A stretch of DNA of 64,000 bases from Alteromonas sp. ALT199 (GTDB lineage: Bacteria > Pseudomonadota > Gammaproteobacteria > Enterobacterales > Alteromonadaceae). The position numbers and the translations under genes were made by a program. The stretch covers positions 1-64,000 of the forward strand of contig NZ_JAHHDX010000144.1 of assembly GCF_018619335.1 (NCBI RefSeq). Reading direction: 5' to 3'. The notes below the pieces were generated by a model that saw only the letters and a program-made list of their open reading frames with translations, had not been told where the DNA came from and ran no database searches. How positions within the stretch are numbered: position 1 is the stretch's first letter; the number at the start of each line of letters is the position of its first letter. Below, piece after piece: positions 28,798 to 38,080 of this stretch.

Positions 28798-30710
28798 TCT
28801 TTACTCCGTTTTAAATCAAATAATTCTTTAACTAGTTTGTAAGGGTGCTTATCCGCAAATTTACTACTCATATAAACCATATTCCAGCGCCGCAAAAATG
28901 GTGAATCTTCTAGCCACTCATATTGCTGTTCAAACACTCGAAACAACCTGTAATTATACTTCAAGAAAAAATCATCTAGCAACTTGTAATGCACTTGCTG
29001 TTGGCCTTCAGGGTTCAAGCCCGCTTCGATATAGATGATGTCTACTTTTTGGTTTGCGAACATTTCAGCGCCGCTCTCCAAAACTTCTATTTCATGACCC
29101 TCCACATCTATCTTTAAAAGAGAAATCTGACTCTCGCTACAAAAAGAGCAAACCTCGCTTAGAGTCATAACAGATATTTCAAAGACAGAGTCTGGTAGCT
29201 CATCGCTTGAAGTAGATATGATTCTACTCATGCTATTGTTGTCATATAAGCGGAGCGGACCTTTTGCGGAGCTGACTCCAATATTTTGGATATTAAGCTT
29301 CTTCGGGAGCTTTGTTGAAGACTCAAGCGTTTCATTTAACAACTTGCAACTTTTAGGGTTTGGCTCTACTAGAATTGCTTCAGCTATTCGAATATCCGAC
29401 TCAAAAAAGGACTTCGCCACCTTTCCATCAAATGCGCCAATATCGATATATGTAATTGCTTTACCATAAAAAAACATACTACATTGATGGATGAAGCTTT
29501 CTAATGAATTCCCTTGCTCTAGAGACTGCTTAGCCAGTTTATTGTAATTTTTTTGTGTTTGGTTGAGTTTTTTTTCAAGTCCTGATTTATCGCGTTCTAG
29601 CGCATCGACCAGGCCTCTGCATTCGGCCAACGAACTTTCTAGGCTTTCTTTAACTTTCTTATTTTGCGATTCTACTTCTTCTATATTCGCTTCATAACGA
29701 AGGATTTTTTTCCTATAATCCTCTGCCTCACTGAGTGCTTTGGCCTCTTGTTCCGCCAACTGTCCATTAGCTTTTTCTCTATTTCTCTCAAGCTCTTTTT
29801 TTAAACTGGCAGAGTGATTATCAGCTTCTTCTATTTTATTTTTTAACGATTCTATCTGTGTAGCGGAAGATGAGACTTGCTGTCCCGTTTTGGCTTCAAT
29901 AGCTTGAATTCTCTTTTCTGATTGCTTTTTTAACTCTATATACTTCGTTTCCAAATCTTCAATCTTTAAGGCTGATGCTTTTTGTATATTATCTGCACGC
30001 AACCTTTCCTTTTCGATTTCAGAAGACAGCTGTGCACTCATATCCGCTAAATGCTTCTCCAGGTGTTTTTTCTTTTTTTCGAGTTCATTAGATAAATTTT
30101 TATAAACATTAAACTTAAATTTAAATATTTTGGTATCAGGATTGCATGAAGTTACGTCAACTATGTCGTAAGACAACTTGTCCATCAATGACTCAATGTT
30201 TTCAATACTGTTCATCCCCTCGTATATACCTTCTACAGGGTGAACTATAGTTAGTGTGCCGAAATTTTTGATCGCGTTTAACTTATCGAGCTCTTCGATA
30301 AACTCATATGCAATATCGGGAGTATCAATAACCAATTCGTTTTTAGTCGTGCTGAAGTCTGCGTCGATACTTCGCATAAGCTCTTCAACAGATAAACTAT
30401 CTACAGGTTGTTTTGCAACAAGACTAAGACTAGGGAACCATTTTCTGAGGACTGTCGGCTCTCTCGTAGAAGAGTAATCAGGTATATTGAATACATTAAG
30501 AAATGACGGCCTTTTACCAACATAAATTAATCTATTTAATATATTAACGCGCTTACTCTTGAGTTTTTCACGAAGAACCGTACACGCATCTTCTCTAGCT
30601 TCTATAAGAATCACATTTTCATATTCGTCTAAATCATAGACCGGCTCGACTGCATGCCCAGCTCCTAGCCAAAGTAACTTTTTATTCTGTTGTGAGTCTT
30701 CGAGTTTCAT
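28794..30710 (-). CDS. Coiled-coil FkbM-family methyltransferase with an N-terminal SAM-binding-like domain
   Basis: A 638-residue protein in three parts. The N-terminus (about 11-210) begins LLWLGAGHAVEP and has VILIEARED, a pattern like the first strands of a SAM-dependent methyltransferase. A long charged coiled coil fills about 215-400. The C-terminal part is an FkbM methyltransferase, with TYIDIGAFDGKVAKSF as the SAM-binding motif, ILVEPNPKSC and the LLKIDVEGHEIEVL motif. The protein may O-methylate a sugar. It overlaps both neighbours by four bases, so three genes form one coupled unit. The size and layout recall chain-terminating methyltransferases with a coiled-coil ruler such as WbdD, but the sequence is different and this is inference. 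Confidence 0.75.
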   Translation of the reverse strand: MKLEDSQQNKKLLWLGAGHAVEPVYDLDEYENVILIEAREDACTVLREKLKSKRVNILNRLIYVGKRPSFLNVFNIPDYSSTREPTVLRKWFPSLSLVAKQPVDSLSVEELMRSIDADFSTTKNELVIDTPDIAYEFIEELDKLNAIKNFGTLTIVHPVEGIYEGMNSIENIESLMDKLSYDIVDVTSCNPDTKIFKFKFNVYKNLSNELEKKKKHLEKHLADMSAQLSSEIEKERLRADNIQKASALKIEDLETKYIELKKQSEKRIQAIEAKTGQQVSSSATQIESLKNKIEEADNHSASLKKELERNREKANGQLAEQEAKALSEAEDYRKKILRYEANIEEVESQNKKVKESLESSLAECRGLVDALERDKSGLEKKLNQTQKNYNKLAKQSLEQGNSLESFIHQCSMFFYGKAITYIDIGAFDGKVAKSFFESDIRIAEAILVEPNPKSCKLLNETLESSTKLPKKLNIQNIGVSSAKGPLRLYDNNSMSRIISTSSDELPDSVFEISVMTLSEVCSFCSESQISLLKIDVEGHEIEVLESGAEMFANQKVDIIYIEAGLNPEGQQQVHYKLLDDFFLKYNYRLFRVFEQQYEWLEDSPFLRRWNMVYMSSKFADKHPYKLVKELFDLKRSKE

Positions 30711-32506
30711 TGATTATCTTGCTCTCTGTTTTCAAGAAGCTTTGGTGACGGACTCCTTCCTTCATAAATCCCAAACCTTATGAAATGGATGAGAGGGTTC
30801 ATGCCAGACTCCTTTACATCTTCGTAAGTTCGTTGATACCAATCTGTATCAAAATCTAAAGAAGGTTTACGTCCTTCTGCTGCTCCGTGCAACAAGTAGT
30901 GCTCACATGCGTTGAATTCTGATTGTTTAACATCTTTATAAGTTTCAAGGTACCAAGCCGAATCGAAGTACTCGCTTTCTTCAAGAAGATATTTTTCTTC
31001 AAACAACTTATCTTTGTAACTTGAATCCCTCTTCAATATGTTTTTTAAAGCTCGAACTGGCGCTGACGCTTTATATAAGAATGAGTCTTGAATAATGTCT
31101 AACTGCTTTTCTGCCTCAATTAATTGATAACTTACCGTGGCTAGTTTACCGCTCAGCTGACGATTCTCTATGTTTACTTTTTTTGATTCACGCTCATGCA
31201 ATTTCTTTAAGTGAGCTAATTGGGTTTCAAACCTGTTTTGTAAGATTACATTTTCGTCCTGCAGCTTGCGATTATTTTCTCCGAGCTCCTTCAACTCTTG
31301 CCGCTTTATCCGAAGTGATGCAGTGCTTGACTCTTCAGATTCCGCTTTCTTTTCCAGTTCCAGCTGAACCTGATGCAATCTACTTACAACCTCCGTATAA
31401 CTCAATTCTTTGTCTTCAAATTCTGTTTGAAGTTTATGGAGCTGTTCAATCAGCATTTCATTTAATGAAGCTTGGTAATTATTTTTTGAATTAACACTGT
31501 CTAGTTTATAATTCAGTTGACTAACACGTTGAAGTTGCTTGTCTCGGTCAGCTTGAGCAGAATTTAACTCCAGAATGCATTGCTCTTTATCTTGCTTCTC
31601 AACATTTAATTCAGACTTTGATGACTTAAGTTCTTCGGCGAGTTCGTTATTCAACTCAACTTGTTTTTCTAGCTCCTTCTGAACCTTATGCAGTTGCTCA
31701 ATATTTTCCGTATTACTCTGCTTCTCAGCGTTGAATTCAGACTGTGATACTTTTAGTTTTTCGGTGAGTTCATTAGCTCGCTCTACTTGTTTTTCTAGCT
31801 TATGCTGCAGTCGCGTTATTTCCTGACTTTTTGTCTGCCTCTCAGTTTTAAGTTCAGACCGTGATTGCTTAAGCTGTTTGGTGAGACTTTTAGTGAGTTC
31901 AGTAAGCTCTTGACGCTCCTCTTTTTGTCGCTTTGATTTATTTCCAGCAAAAACAATTGCACTAGACAAGTCAGTTAAATTAGAGGAGCAAGCCAACTCT
32001 GTACTGCAAGCTTTTAATAGAGATAGTGCTTGCTTAAGCTCAGTTTTTTTCTCGATTAAATAAGACAAAGCAATCTGCTCGAGAGAATAATCTGGTAGTG
32101 AGGGTAAAGAAGCAGGTCTCCACTGTAAATCATTTAGGGCTCTTAAATTATGCTCACTAGCCTTTGGTAAATCATATAGATTTATGAGCCTTACACGCGA
32201 CCTGTTCGAGCGGAAAAAGGATGTGAGAGCGAGTGCCTCCTCATGCCAGTTACGTAATGCGATATCTAACGCTTCTTCTCCCTTTAAATTTCCAGATAAC
32301 GCTATCTCTGGAGGGGCGTAAAAAACTAATAATTTGGTATATTGATCACAAACAGCCTCTAATTCTTTAACTTGAACTGCTTTTTCTACTACACAACCAG
32401 CTGTTTCTTCGCCTACTTCTTGAACAGTTCTAACTCTCCTGTAATCGAAAACGTCAAGAGCTTCATTCCATAGGACGTCATCCGTAACAGTAACTAACAG
32501 TGTCAT
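30707..32506 (-). CDS. Coiled-coil protein with C-terminal WYLxxYxDV modules
   Basis: A 599-residue protein with no assigned family. The N-terminal 170 residues are globular and unrecognised (with YAPPEIAL and RVRLINLYDLPKA). Residues from about 190 to 500 are an unbroken heptad-rich coiled coil with many LEKQVE-like and NELAEELK-like repeats. The C-terminus has two tandem modules, FDSAWYLETYKDV...AAEGRKP and FDTDWYQRTYEDV...YEGRSPSP, which also occur in glycosyltransferases at 12694 and 15523. The ATG at 32506 is chosen because GCGGAGAAGTA precedes it; an upstream in-frame ATG at 32557 lacks such a site. It may scaffold glycosyltransferases or set chain length. Confidence 0.65.
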   Translation of the reverse strand: MTLLVTVTDDVLWNEALDVFDYRRVRTVQEVGEETAGCVVEKAVQVKELEAVCDQYTKLLVFYAPPEIALSGNLKGEEALDIALRNWHEEALALTSFFRSNRSRVRLINLYDLPKASEHNLRALNDLQWRPASLPSLPDYSLEQIALSYLIEKKTELKQALSLLKACSTELACSSNLTDLSSAIVFAGNKSKRQKEERQELTELTKSLTKQLKQSRSELKTERQTKSQEITRLQHKLEKQVERANELTEKLKVSQSEFNAEKQSNTENIEQLHKVQKELEKQVELNNELAEELKSSKSELNVEKQDKEQCILELNSAQADRDKQLQRVSQLNYKLDSVNSKNNYQASLNEMLIEQLHKLQTEFEDKELSYTEVVSRLHQVQLELEKKAESEESSTASLRIKRQELKELGENNRKLQDENVILQNRFETQLAHLKKLHERESKKVNIENRQLSGKLATVSYQLIEAEKQLDIIQDSFLYKASAPVRALKNILKRDSSYKDKLFEEKYLLEESEYFDSAWYLETYKDVKQSEFNACEHYLLHGAAEGRKPSLDFDTDWYQRTYEDVKESGMNPLIHFIRFGIYEGRSPSPKLLENREQDNQ

Positions 32507-33275
32507 TACTTCTCCGCTGGTAATTTGATAATTCTTCATTCTGTACAATTCTAACACTTGATAACGTAGTATAAAAATAGATAAATAGATGTTTCATTAT
32601 AACGTCGCTGCTTTTTCTTTATTTTTTATTCAAAGAGTTAAAGCTAGCTCTCCTATTTTAGAAATATCCCACTAGCCTAGTAAAACCAGTGACGCTTTAG
32701 TATCTGCTCTCATTTAAATTCATTCTTACCGACACTTCTTAATCATACAAATCACTGTAGGCGGCAAAGCTATCGTCTTCGAACGGTAATGCAATCAGCT
32801 CTATTTAAAAAGTAATATCTCTCTGTTTAAGTAGTAACTGAATAAGGGTACTTATCGTTAAAACCATTCAACACGCAACTTTCAAAGAGAAACACTTACT
32901 TTAAATCCTTTTATGAGTCAAATTACGTTTTAAAGATTTAAACGTACACTTACGTTAATGCGACAGACATACTGGTGGCTACTATGACATCTTTAAACCG
33001 CGTCCATCGAAAACATTTCAAAGTGTCTGCTTTTGGCAATCTTTCATATAAACTAGTTATATAGAATTAACTATAGCGGCATCCACTTTACGCTGGTCTC
33101 TCTATTCGGTAAATTGTCAATTAGTCAATACCAACAAATAGACAGGTTTTCATGATATTGAGCCGCACTCAAATCGATGCGGATGCGTTATCCTTTTATT
33201 ACTTGCAGCAAATAGTCTCTGAATTACCGTATTCGAAATATGGAAACTTGGCGCGGAATTTTCTCAACTCTAGCT
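32507..33275. other. AT-rich intergenic region upstream of the coiled-coil operon
   Basis: This 769-base gap between two minus-strand genes must hold the promoter of the 32506-23677 operon and the terminator of the flagellin gene. I see no RfaH ops/JUMPstart element and no clear terminator. A 44-codon plus-strand frame (33152-33286) overlaps the flagellin 3' end and has no recognisable product. Confidence 0.5.
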
Positions 33276-34625
33276 CTACTGGCTAACAGTCCCATTCAAC
33301 AACCCCAAAACCTGTTCATCACTAGACTTAGCCTGAGCCCTTACCGAAATACTCACTTGTTCCACGATTTGCGCCTGTGTAGATTTAGCGGTTTCTGCAG
33401 CGAAGTCTGTATCGAGGATTTGAGAGCGGGCTGCCATTAGGCCTTCGTGCATTCTATGATTGAGTTTAAGAGCCGACTCCATTTGATTCATCTTTGCGCC
33501 ATAAAACGCTCGGCTCTCGCTAACATACTCTAATGCATCATAAATTTGCTGTAACGCCACTTCTGCATTTTCAAAGGAAAGCACATCGCTTTCAACCATG
33601 TCTAGGTCAGATAAACCCACTGGCGTTTTGGTTAAGTTTATAAAATCTGTGCCATCACCTAGCGAGTTAGTAGCAGTAATATCGACAGGACCGGCTTCAA
33701 AGCTGTTTCCACCGCTTCCGGGAGCACCTAACGTATCCCAATCTACCGTAGCATCAAATACGCCCTGCCCAACTACTGAAATAATGAGCGGTTCGCTTGT
33801 ACTATCAATAGTTAAGGTTTCTGTTGTGATGCCTGGGTGTTGGTCGCCTGAGAAAGTGAACGTTGTTCCGTTAATCGTACCAGAACCGCTAGTAATTAAA
33901 GAACTACCATCGTAGCTTGCCGTTGGTGCATACCCTTCTTCTGGTAGGAATAGAAAACGTTTGATGTCACTCGTTGAGTTTACGTTATTAGTACTCCACA
34001 CATTGTCAGACAGTGGGGTACCAACTAGATGCCTACCGCTAGTTGTAAATACCTGCAGATCGTCGTCTGCTGAAAAGCTATCAATATCTATAGATATATT
34101 TGTTGAACCAGCTGGAATGTAGGCTACAGAACGTAAGCCACTGCTCAATTGAACTGTATTACCCTTTACAAAAGTATCACCTATTGAAGGTACGTTATCT
34201 GACAATAAGTCGTTATCACCTAGCAAAGGCAATCTGTTAAACGCTTCTGTATTGTAGGCTATACCATTGAGTGCGTTTTTTAATTGCTGAAATTCTTTAT
34301 CTAATGCGCGTCTGTCGGCATCAGTATTTATGCCGTTTTGAGACTGCATCGCCAATTGCCGCATACGCTGCAATATATCGGCAGATTCTTGCAGCCCGCC
34401 TTCCGCTATTTGTGCGTAGCTAAAGCCGTCGTTTAAATTTCTTCGTAACTGGTTTTTTGCCAAGGATTCCGACGTCAGCCTATTCGATATTTGCAGACCA
34501 GAACTATTATCAACAGCTTTATTTATTCTTAGCCCTGAACTTAACCGTTCATATGCAATAGACAGTGTTTTACTGAACACAGGGTTTGATGGTAGCGACT
34601 GTGTAAATGATGAAACGGTTAACAT
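33276..34625 (-). CDS. Flagellin with atypical central domain
   Basis: A 449-residue protein. The N-terminal D0/D1 region has ERLSSGLRINKAVDNSSGLQ followed by ISNRLTSESLAKNQLR and AEGGLQESADILQRMRQLAM, and the C-terminal D0/D1 region has ILDTDFAAETAKSTQAQIVE and VRAQAKSSDEQVLGLL. Both ends are clear flagellin signatures. The start ATG at 34625 is supported by AAGGA just upstream; an in-frame extension to 34838 would add an unsuited hydrophobic stretch. The central part (about 150-340) is rich in Ser, Thr, Asp and Gly and contains FSADDDLQVFTTSGR and a beta-rich stretch, unlike usual D2/D3 domains I know. No other flagellar genes are near. It could be a surface-varied or glycosylated flagellin. 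Confidence 0.8.
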   Translation of the reverse strand: MLTVSSFTQSLPSNPVFSKTLSIAYERLSSGLRINKAVDNSSGLQISNRLTSESLAKNQLRRNLNDGFSYAQIAEGGLQESADILQRMRQLAMQSQNGINTDADRRALDKEFQQLKNALNGIAYNTEAFNRLPLLGDNDLLSDNVPSIGDTFVKGNTVQLSSGLRSVAYIPAGSTNISIDIDSFSADDDLQVFTTSGRHLVGTPLSDNVWSTNNVNSTSDIKRFLFLPEEGYAPTASYDGSSLITSGSGTINGTTFTFSGDQHPGITTETLTIDSTSEPLIISVVGQGVFDATVDWDTLGAPGSGGNSFEAGPVDITATNSLGDGTDFINLTKTPVGLSDLDMVESDVLSFENAEVALQQIYDALEYVSESRAFYGAKMNQMESALKLNHRMHEGLMAARSQILDTDFAAETAKSTQAQIVEQVSISVRAQAKSSDEQVLGLLNGTVSQ

Positions 34626-34795
34626 AAACTTCCTTGCTATGAAAAACTGAAGTACATAAATGGCGAATACTTTATTGGGATGACGTTTAAAATTTGCGTT
34701 GCAAATAAATACAGCAAACAACAAGCCAAAATGATGAATAGAAATATAGAAAAGCAGATCCAGTTGATTGGGCAGATACAGGGTAAAAAGAATAA

Positions 34796-34823
34796 TGGGG
34801 TCAGGGCTGTGACTCTGAGCCCA
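34796..34823. repeat. Imperfect inverted repeat TGGGGTCAG...CTGAGCCCA
   Basis: Arms of nine bases with one mismatch flank a 10-base centre. The left arm resembles the reverse complement of the repeat near 336-374. It lies between the rplQ terminator and the flagellin start and could be a mobile-repeat relic or a regulatory hairpin. Confidence 0.45.
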
Positions 34824-34837
34824 ATATTCTTCGGGCA

Positions 34838-34869
34838 CAAAAAAAAGGCCTGAGTTTTCACTCAGGCCC
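34838..34869 (-). terminator. Rho-independent terminator after rplQ
   Basis: Stem GGCCTGAGT (34847-34855) with ACTCAGGCC (34860-34868), loop TTTC, and eight T residues on the minus strand. It ends the alpha operon 21 bases after the rplQ stop. Confidence 0.9.
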
Positions 34870-34889
34870 TTTTTCTAATCGAGTATTAA

Positions 34890-35291
34890 TTACTCTTCAG
34901 TTGCTTCTACTGCTTCTTCTTCAGCTTCTACAACTGGACGGTCAACTAGCTCAACATATGCCATTGGGGCATTGTCGCCAGCACGGAAACCGCATTTAAG
35001 AATGCGAGTGTAACCGCCTGGGCGAGCTTCGTAACGAGGACCAAGCTCGTTGAATAGTTTACCTACAACCTCTTTGTCACCAGTGCGGGCAAAAGCTAGA
35101 CGGCGGTTTGCAACGCTATCTTCTTTAGCCATAGTGATTAGAGGCTCGATTACGCGACGTAATTCTTTCGCTTTTGGTAACGTAGTTTTGATCACTTCGT
35201 GCTTGACCAAAGAACCGGCCATGTTTTTAAACATAGCTTGACGATGGCTGCTGTTGCGATTCAACTGACGACCACTCTTACGATGGCGCAT
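34890..35291 (-). CDS. rplQ: 50S ribosomal protein L17
   Basis: This is a 133-residue large-subunit protein, beginning with the canonical [20 protein letters not shown] and containing the [14 protein letters not shown] segment. The C-terminus has an acidic tail ([12 protein letters not shown]) that makes it slightly longer than the 127-residue E. coli protein. It is the last gene of the alpha operon, 41 bases after rpoA, and is followed by a strong terminator. Confidence 0.98.
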   Translation of the reverse strand: MRHRKSGRQLNRNSSHRQAMFKNMAGSLVKHEVIKTTLPKAKELRRVIEPLITMAKEDSVANRRLAFARTGDKEVVGKLFNELGPRYEARPGGYTRILKCGFRAGDNAPMAYVELVDRPVVEAEEEAVEATEE

Positions 35292-35332
35292 AGTTTTATC
35301 CTTCTCTACAAATCAGTTTGATAAAAACCTGA

Positions 35333-36319
35333 TTAATCTTTTTCAGCGATGCTCTCTGGCGGCCAGTTTTCTAGGCGCATGCCTAGAGAAAGACCACGAG
35401 ATGCTAGAACATCTTTGATTTCAGTTAGCGATTTCTTACCAAGGTTTGGCGTTTTAAGTAGCTCAACCTCAGTGCGCTGTACCAGGTCACCAATGTACTG
35501 GATAGCTTCTGCTTTCAAACAGTTTGCAGAACGTACTGTCAGCTCTAGGTCATCTACAGGGCGAAGCAGAATCGGATCGAATTCTGGCTTCTCTTCTTTC
35601 GCTTCTGGCTCAGATACATCACGTAGGTCTACGAATGCATCTAGCTGTTCAGCTAGGATAGTAGCAGAACGGCGGATCGCTTCTTCAGGATCTAAAGTGC
35701 CGTTCGTCTCCATGTCGATGATTAGTTTGTCTAGGTCTGTGCGTTGTTCAACACGTGCAGACTCTACACTGTAAGCAATACGTTCAACTGGGCTGTATGA
35801 AGCGTCTACTAACAAACGACCAATTGGACGATCATCTTCTTCAGAGGAGCGACGGGTAGAAGCTGGTACATAACCACGGCCCATTTCTACTTTAACGCGC
35901 ATGCTGATTTCAGCTTCGCCAGTTAAAGTACAAATAACATGCTCAGGGTTTGCAATTTCTACGTCGCCATCATGCTGAATATCACCAGCAACAACAGGGC
36001 CAGCGCCAGATTTCACTAGAGTTAGAGTTGCCTCAGTTTTACCTTCAAGGCGAACCGCTAAACCTTTAAGATTTAGCAAGATCTCAATTACGTCTTCCTG
36101 AACACCTTCTTTGGTGCTGTACTCGTGAAGAACGCCGTCAATTTCTACCTCGGTAACTGCACATCCTGGCATAGATGACAGTAAAATACGACGTAGGGCG
36201 TTACCTAGAGTGTGGCCAAAGCCGCGCTCTAGTGGTTCCAAAGTTACTTTGGCACGAGTAGGAGAAACGTTTTCGATCTCAACTAATCTCGGTTTTAGGA
36301 ATTCAGTCACAGAACCCAC
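35333..36319 (-). CDS. rpoA: DNA-directed RNA polymerase subunit alpha
   Basis: A 328-residue subunit that dimerises to start assembly of RNA polymerase. The N-terminal assembly domain shows [20 protein letters not shown], and the C-terminal domain (about 250-328) has the UP-element and activator-binding region with [16 protein letters not shown] and [16 protein letters not shown]. The length is one residue away from E. coli RpoA. It lies 22 bases after rpsD in the usual alpha-operon order. Confidence 0.99.
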   Translation of the reverse strand: MGSVTEFLKPRLVEIENVSPTRAKVTLEPLERGFGHTLGNALRRILLSSMPGCAVTEVEIDGVLHEYSTKEGVQEDVIEILLNLKGLAVRLEGKTEATLTLVKSGAGPVVAGDIQHDGDVEIANPEHVICTLTGEAEISMRVKVEMGRGYVPASTRRSSEEDDRPIGRLLVDASYSPVERIAYSVESARVEQRTDLDKLIIDMETNGTLDPEEAIRRSATILAEQLDAFVDLRDVSEPEAKEEKPEFDPILLRPVDDLELTVRSANCLKAEAIQYIGDLVQRTEVELLKTPNLGKKSLTEIKDVLASRGLSLGMRLENWPPESIAEKD

Positions 36320-36341
36320 AATGCTTCCTCTTTAGTTAGCT

Positions 36342-36962
36342 TTACTTAGAGTAAAGTTCGACGATCAACTGTTCGTTAATTTCCGCAGACAGGTCAGTTC
36401 TTTCAGGAACGCGCTTGAAAGTGCCTTCCATTTTGCTGCTGTCTACTTCAATCCAGGTTGGCTTCTCACGTTGGTCAGCCAGTTCCAAAGCAGCAACGAT
36501 ACGCGCTTGCTTTTTAGCCTTTTCACGAACAGAAACCACGTCTTCGGCAGAAACGTTAAACGATGGGATGTTCACAACTTGACCATTTACCATGATCGCC
36601 TTGTGGCTAACTAGCTGACGTGCTTCAGCACGAGTGCTAGCGAAACCCATACGGTAAACTACGTTATCAAGACGCTGTTCTAAAAGCTGTAGCAAGTTTT
36701 CACCTGTGTTGCCTTTTAGACGTGCAGCTTCTTTATAGTAGTTGCGGAATTGTTTTTCCAGAACGCCGTACATACGACGAACTTTTTGCTTTTCACGCAG
36801 CTGAACACCGTAGTCAGACAGACGGCCACGACGGGCACCGTGCTGACCAGGCGCTGTATCGATTTTACATTTAGAATCGATTGCGCGAACGCCGCTTTTT
36901 AGGAACAGGTCAGTTCCTTCGCGACGGCTAAGTTTGAGTTTTGGACCCAAATATCTTGCCAT
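36342..36962 (-). CDS. rpsD: 30S ribosomal protein S4
   Basis: A 206-residue primary 16S rRNA-binding protein, with the canonical [20 protein letters not shown] start and an S4 RNA-binding domain near [20 protein letters not shown]. In E. coli S4 represses the alpha operon by binding a pseudoknot near the rpsM start; whether this holds here is not visible. It is in the usual position between rpsK and rpoA. Confidence 0.99.
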   Translation of the reverse strand: MARYLGPKLKLSRREGTDLFLKSGVRAIDSKCKIDTAPGQHGARRGRLSDYGVQLREKQKVRRMYGVLEKQFRNYYKEAARLKGNTGENLLQLLEQRLDNVVYRMGFASTRAEARQLVSHKAIMVNGQVVNIPSFNVSAEDVVSVREKAKKQARIVAALELADQREKPTWIEVDSSKMEGTFKRVPERTDLSAEINEQLIVELYSK

Positions 36963-36986
36963 GATCTTTCTCCAACTGTCCGTCGA

Positions 36987-37379
36987 TTAAACGCGACGTT
37001 TTTTCGGTGGACGACAACCGTTGTGAGGAATAGGGGTCACATCGGTAATGTTTGTGATCTTATAACCTGTAGCGTTAAGAGCACGGATCGCAGACTCACG
37101 GCCTGGACCTGGACCTTTAACGAAAACTTCAAGGTTCTTAAGACCGTATTCTTGTGCAGCAACACCTGCACGCTCAGCAGCTACCTGTGCAGCAAATGGG
37201 GTAGATTTACGTGAACCACGGAAACCTGAACCACCAGATGTCGCCCATGCTAGTGCATTGCCTGAACGGTCTGTAATAGTCACAATTGTGTTGTTGAAAG
37301 ACGCATGGATATGAGCCATTCCGTCTGCAACCTGACGTTTAGCGCGCTTACGCGTGCTACGAGCTGGTGCTTTAGCCAT
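36987..37379 (-). CDS. rpsK: 30S ribosomal protein S11
   Basis: A 130-residue small-subunit protein of the platform. It contains [18 protein letters not shown] and the C-terminal [16 protein letters not shown], both highly conserved in bacterial S11. Position between rpsM and rpsD is standard. Confidence 0.99.
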   Translation of the reverse strand: MAKAPARSTRKRAKRQVADGMAHIHASFNNTIVTITDRSGNALAWATSGGSGFRGSRKSTPFAAQVAAERAGVAAQEYGLKNLEVFVKGPGPGRESAIRALNATGYKITNITDVTPIPHNGCRPPKKRRV

Positions 37380-37393
37380 AACTTACTCCCCGT

Positions 37394-37750
37394 TTACTTC
37401 TTAATTGGCTTACGAGGACCTTTACGGGTACGCGCATTAGTTTTAGTGCGCTGACCACGTAGAGGCAAGCTACGACGGTGGCGAATACCACGGAAGCAAC
37501 CCAGGTCCATCAAACGTTTGATGCTCATAGAGACTTCACGGCGTAGATCACCTTCAACGGTGAATTTAGCCACTTCGTCACGAAGCTTATCAATAGTAGC
37601 TTCGTCTAGCTCTTTGATTTTTGTATTTTCTGCAACACCAGCACCCGCACAAATGCTTTTCGCACGTGTGGGACCAACGCCATAGATCGCTTGGATAGCG
37701 ATTACAGCATGCTTGTGCTCAGGAATGTTAATGCCAGCGATACGGGCCAT
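37394..37750 (-). CDS. rpsM: 30S ribosomal protein S13
   Basis: A 118-residue protein of the 30S head that contacts 50S and the P-site tRNA. It begins [13 protein letters not shown] and ends [15 protein letters not shown]. The ATG at 37750 is chosen because an AGGAG site lies 8 bases upstream; the longer frame adds only three non-family residues. It is the first gene of the alpha operon and the usual site of S4 autoregulation. Confidence 0.98.
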   Translation of the reverse strand: MARIAGINIPEHKHAVIAIQAIYGVGPTRAKSICAGAGVAENTKIKELDEATIDKLRDEVAKFTVEGDLRREVSMSIKRLMDLGCFRGIRHRRSLPLRGQRTKTNARTRKGPRKPIKK

Positions 37751-37849
37751 TAACAGCACTCCTCTTGTTTATTTGTCGACGACCTAAAAAGCCCGATAGG
37801 ATACTTATCCGTCGACTAAATTGCAAATTTAGGTTCAAAATACTTTTAA

Positions 37850-37892
37850 ACAAAACTAGCAGAACCTGACAAGTATAATTCAGGTTCTGCTC
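37850..37892 (-). terminator. Hairpin between rpmJ and rpsM, spc operon terminator or attenuator
   Basis: A 12-bp perfect stem (37858-37869 with 37880-37891) and a 10-base loop are followed on the minus strand by AGTTTTGTTTAAAAG. It lies between the spc and alpha operons, where a terminator and a new promoter are known in enterics. Confidence 0.7.
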
Positions 37893-37925
37893 ACTTAGTC
37901 TTGTAAATATTCTGTTCCGCTTTGA

Positions 37926-38042
37926 TTAGCCCTGACGCTGCTTATGCTTTGGGTCAGAACTGCAAATTACACGCACAACACCGTTGCGCTTGATAACTTT
38001 ACAGTTACGGCAAATCTTTTTTACTGATGCACGAACTTTCAT
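37926..38042 (-). CDS. rpmJ: 50S ribosomal protein L36
   Basis: A 38-residue protein whose minus-strand start is ATG at 38042. It begins [20 protein letters not shown] and ends [10 protein letters not shown]. The zinc-binding set C11, C14, C27 and H33 is intact, so this is the zinc form. An AAAGGGG site lies just upstream. Order after secY is standard for the spc operon. Confidence 0.97.
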
Positions 38043-38080
38043 TACATCTTTCCCCTTTCTATCAATATTAAGGGGCTAAC

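Noticed and set aside
32507-33275. RfaH ops / JUMPstart element upstream of the coiled-coil operon
   Set aside because: No GGCGGTAG-type core was found on the relevant strand; GGCGGCAAAG near 32761 is a poor match.
33152-33286. 44-codon plus-strand open frame upstream of and overlapping the flagellin 3' end
   Set aside because: Its Shine-Dalgarno match is weak, it overlaps the flagellin coding end and it has no recognisable product.
34626-34838. N-terminal extension of the flagellin frame
   Set aside because: It adds residues unlike any flagellin N-terminus and the ATG at 34625 has a good ribosome-binding site.
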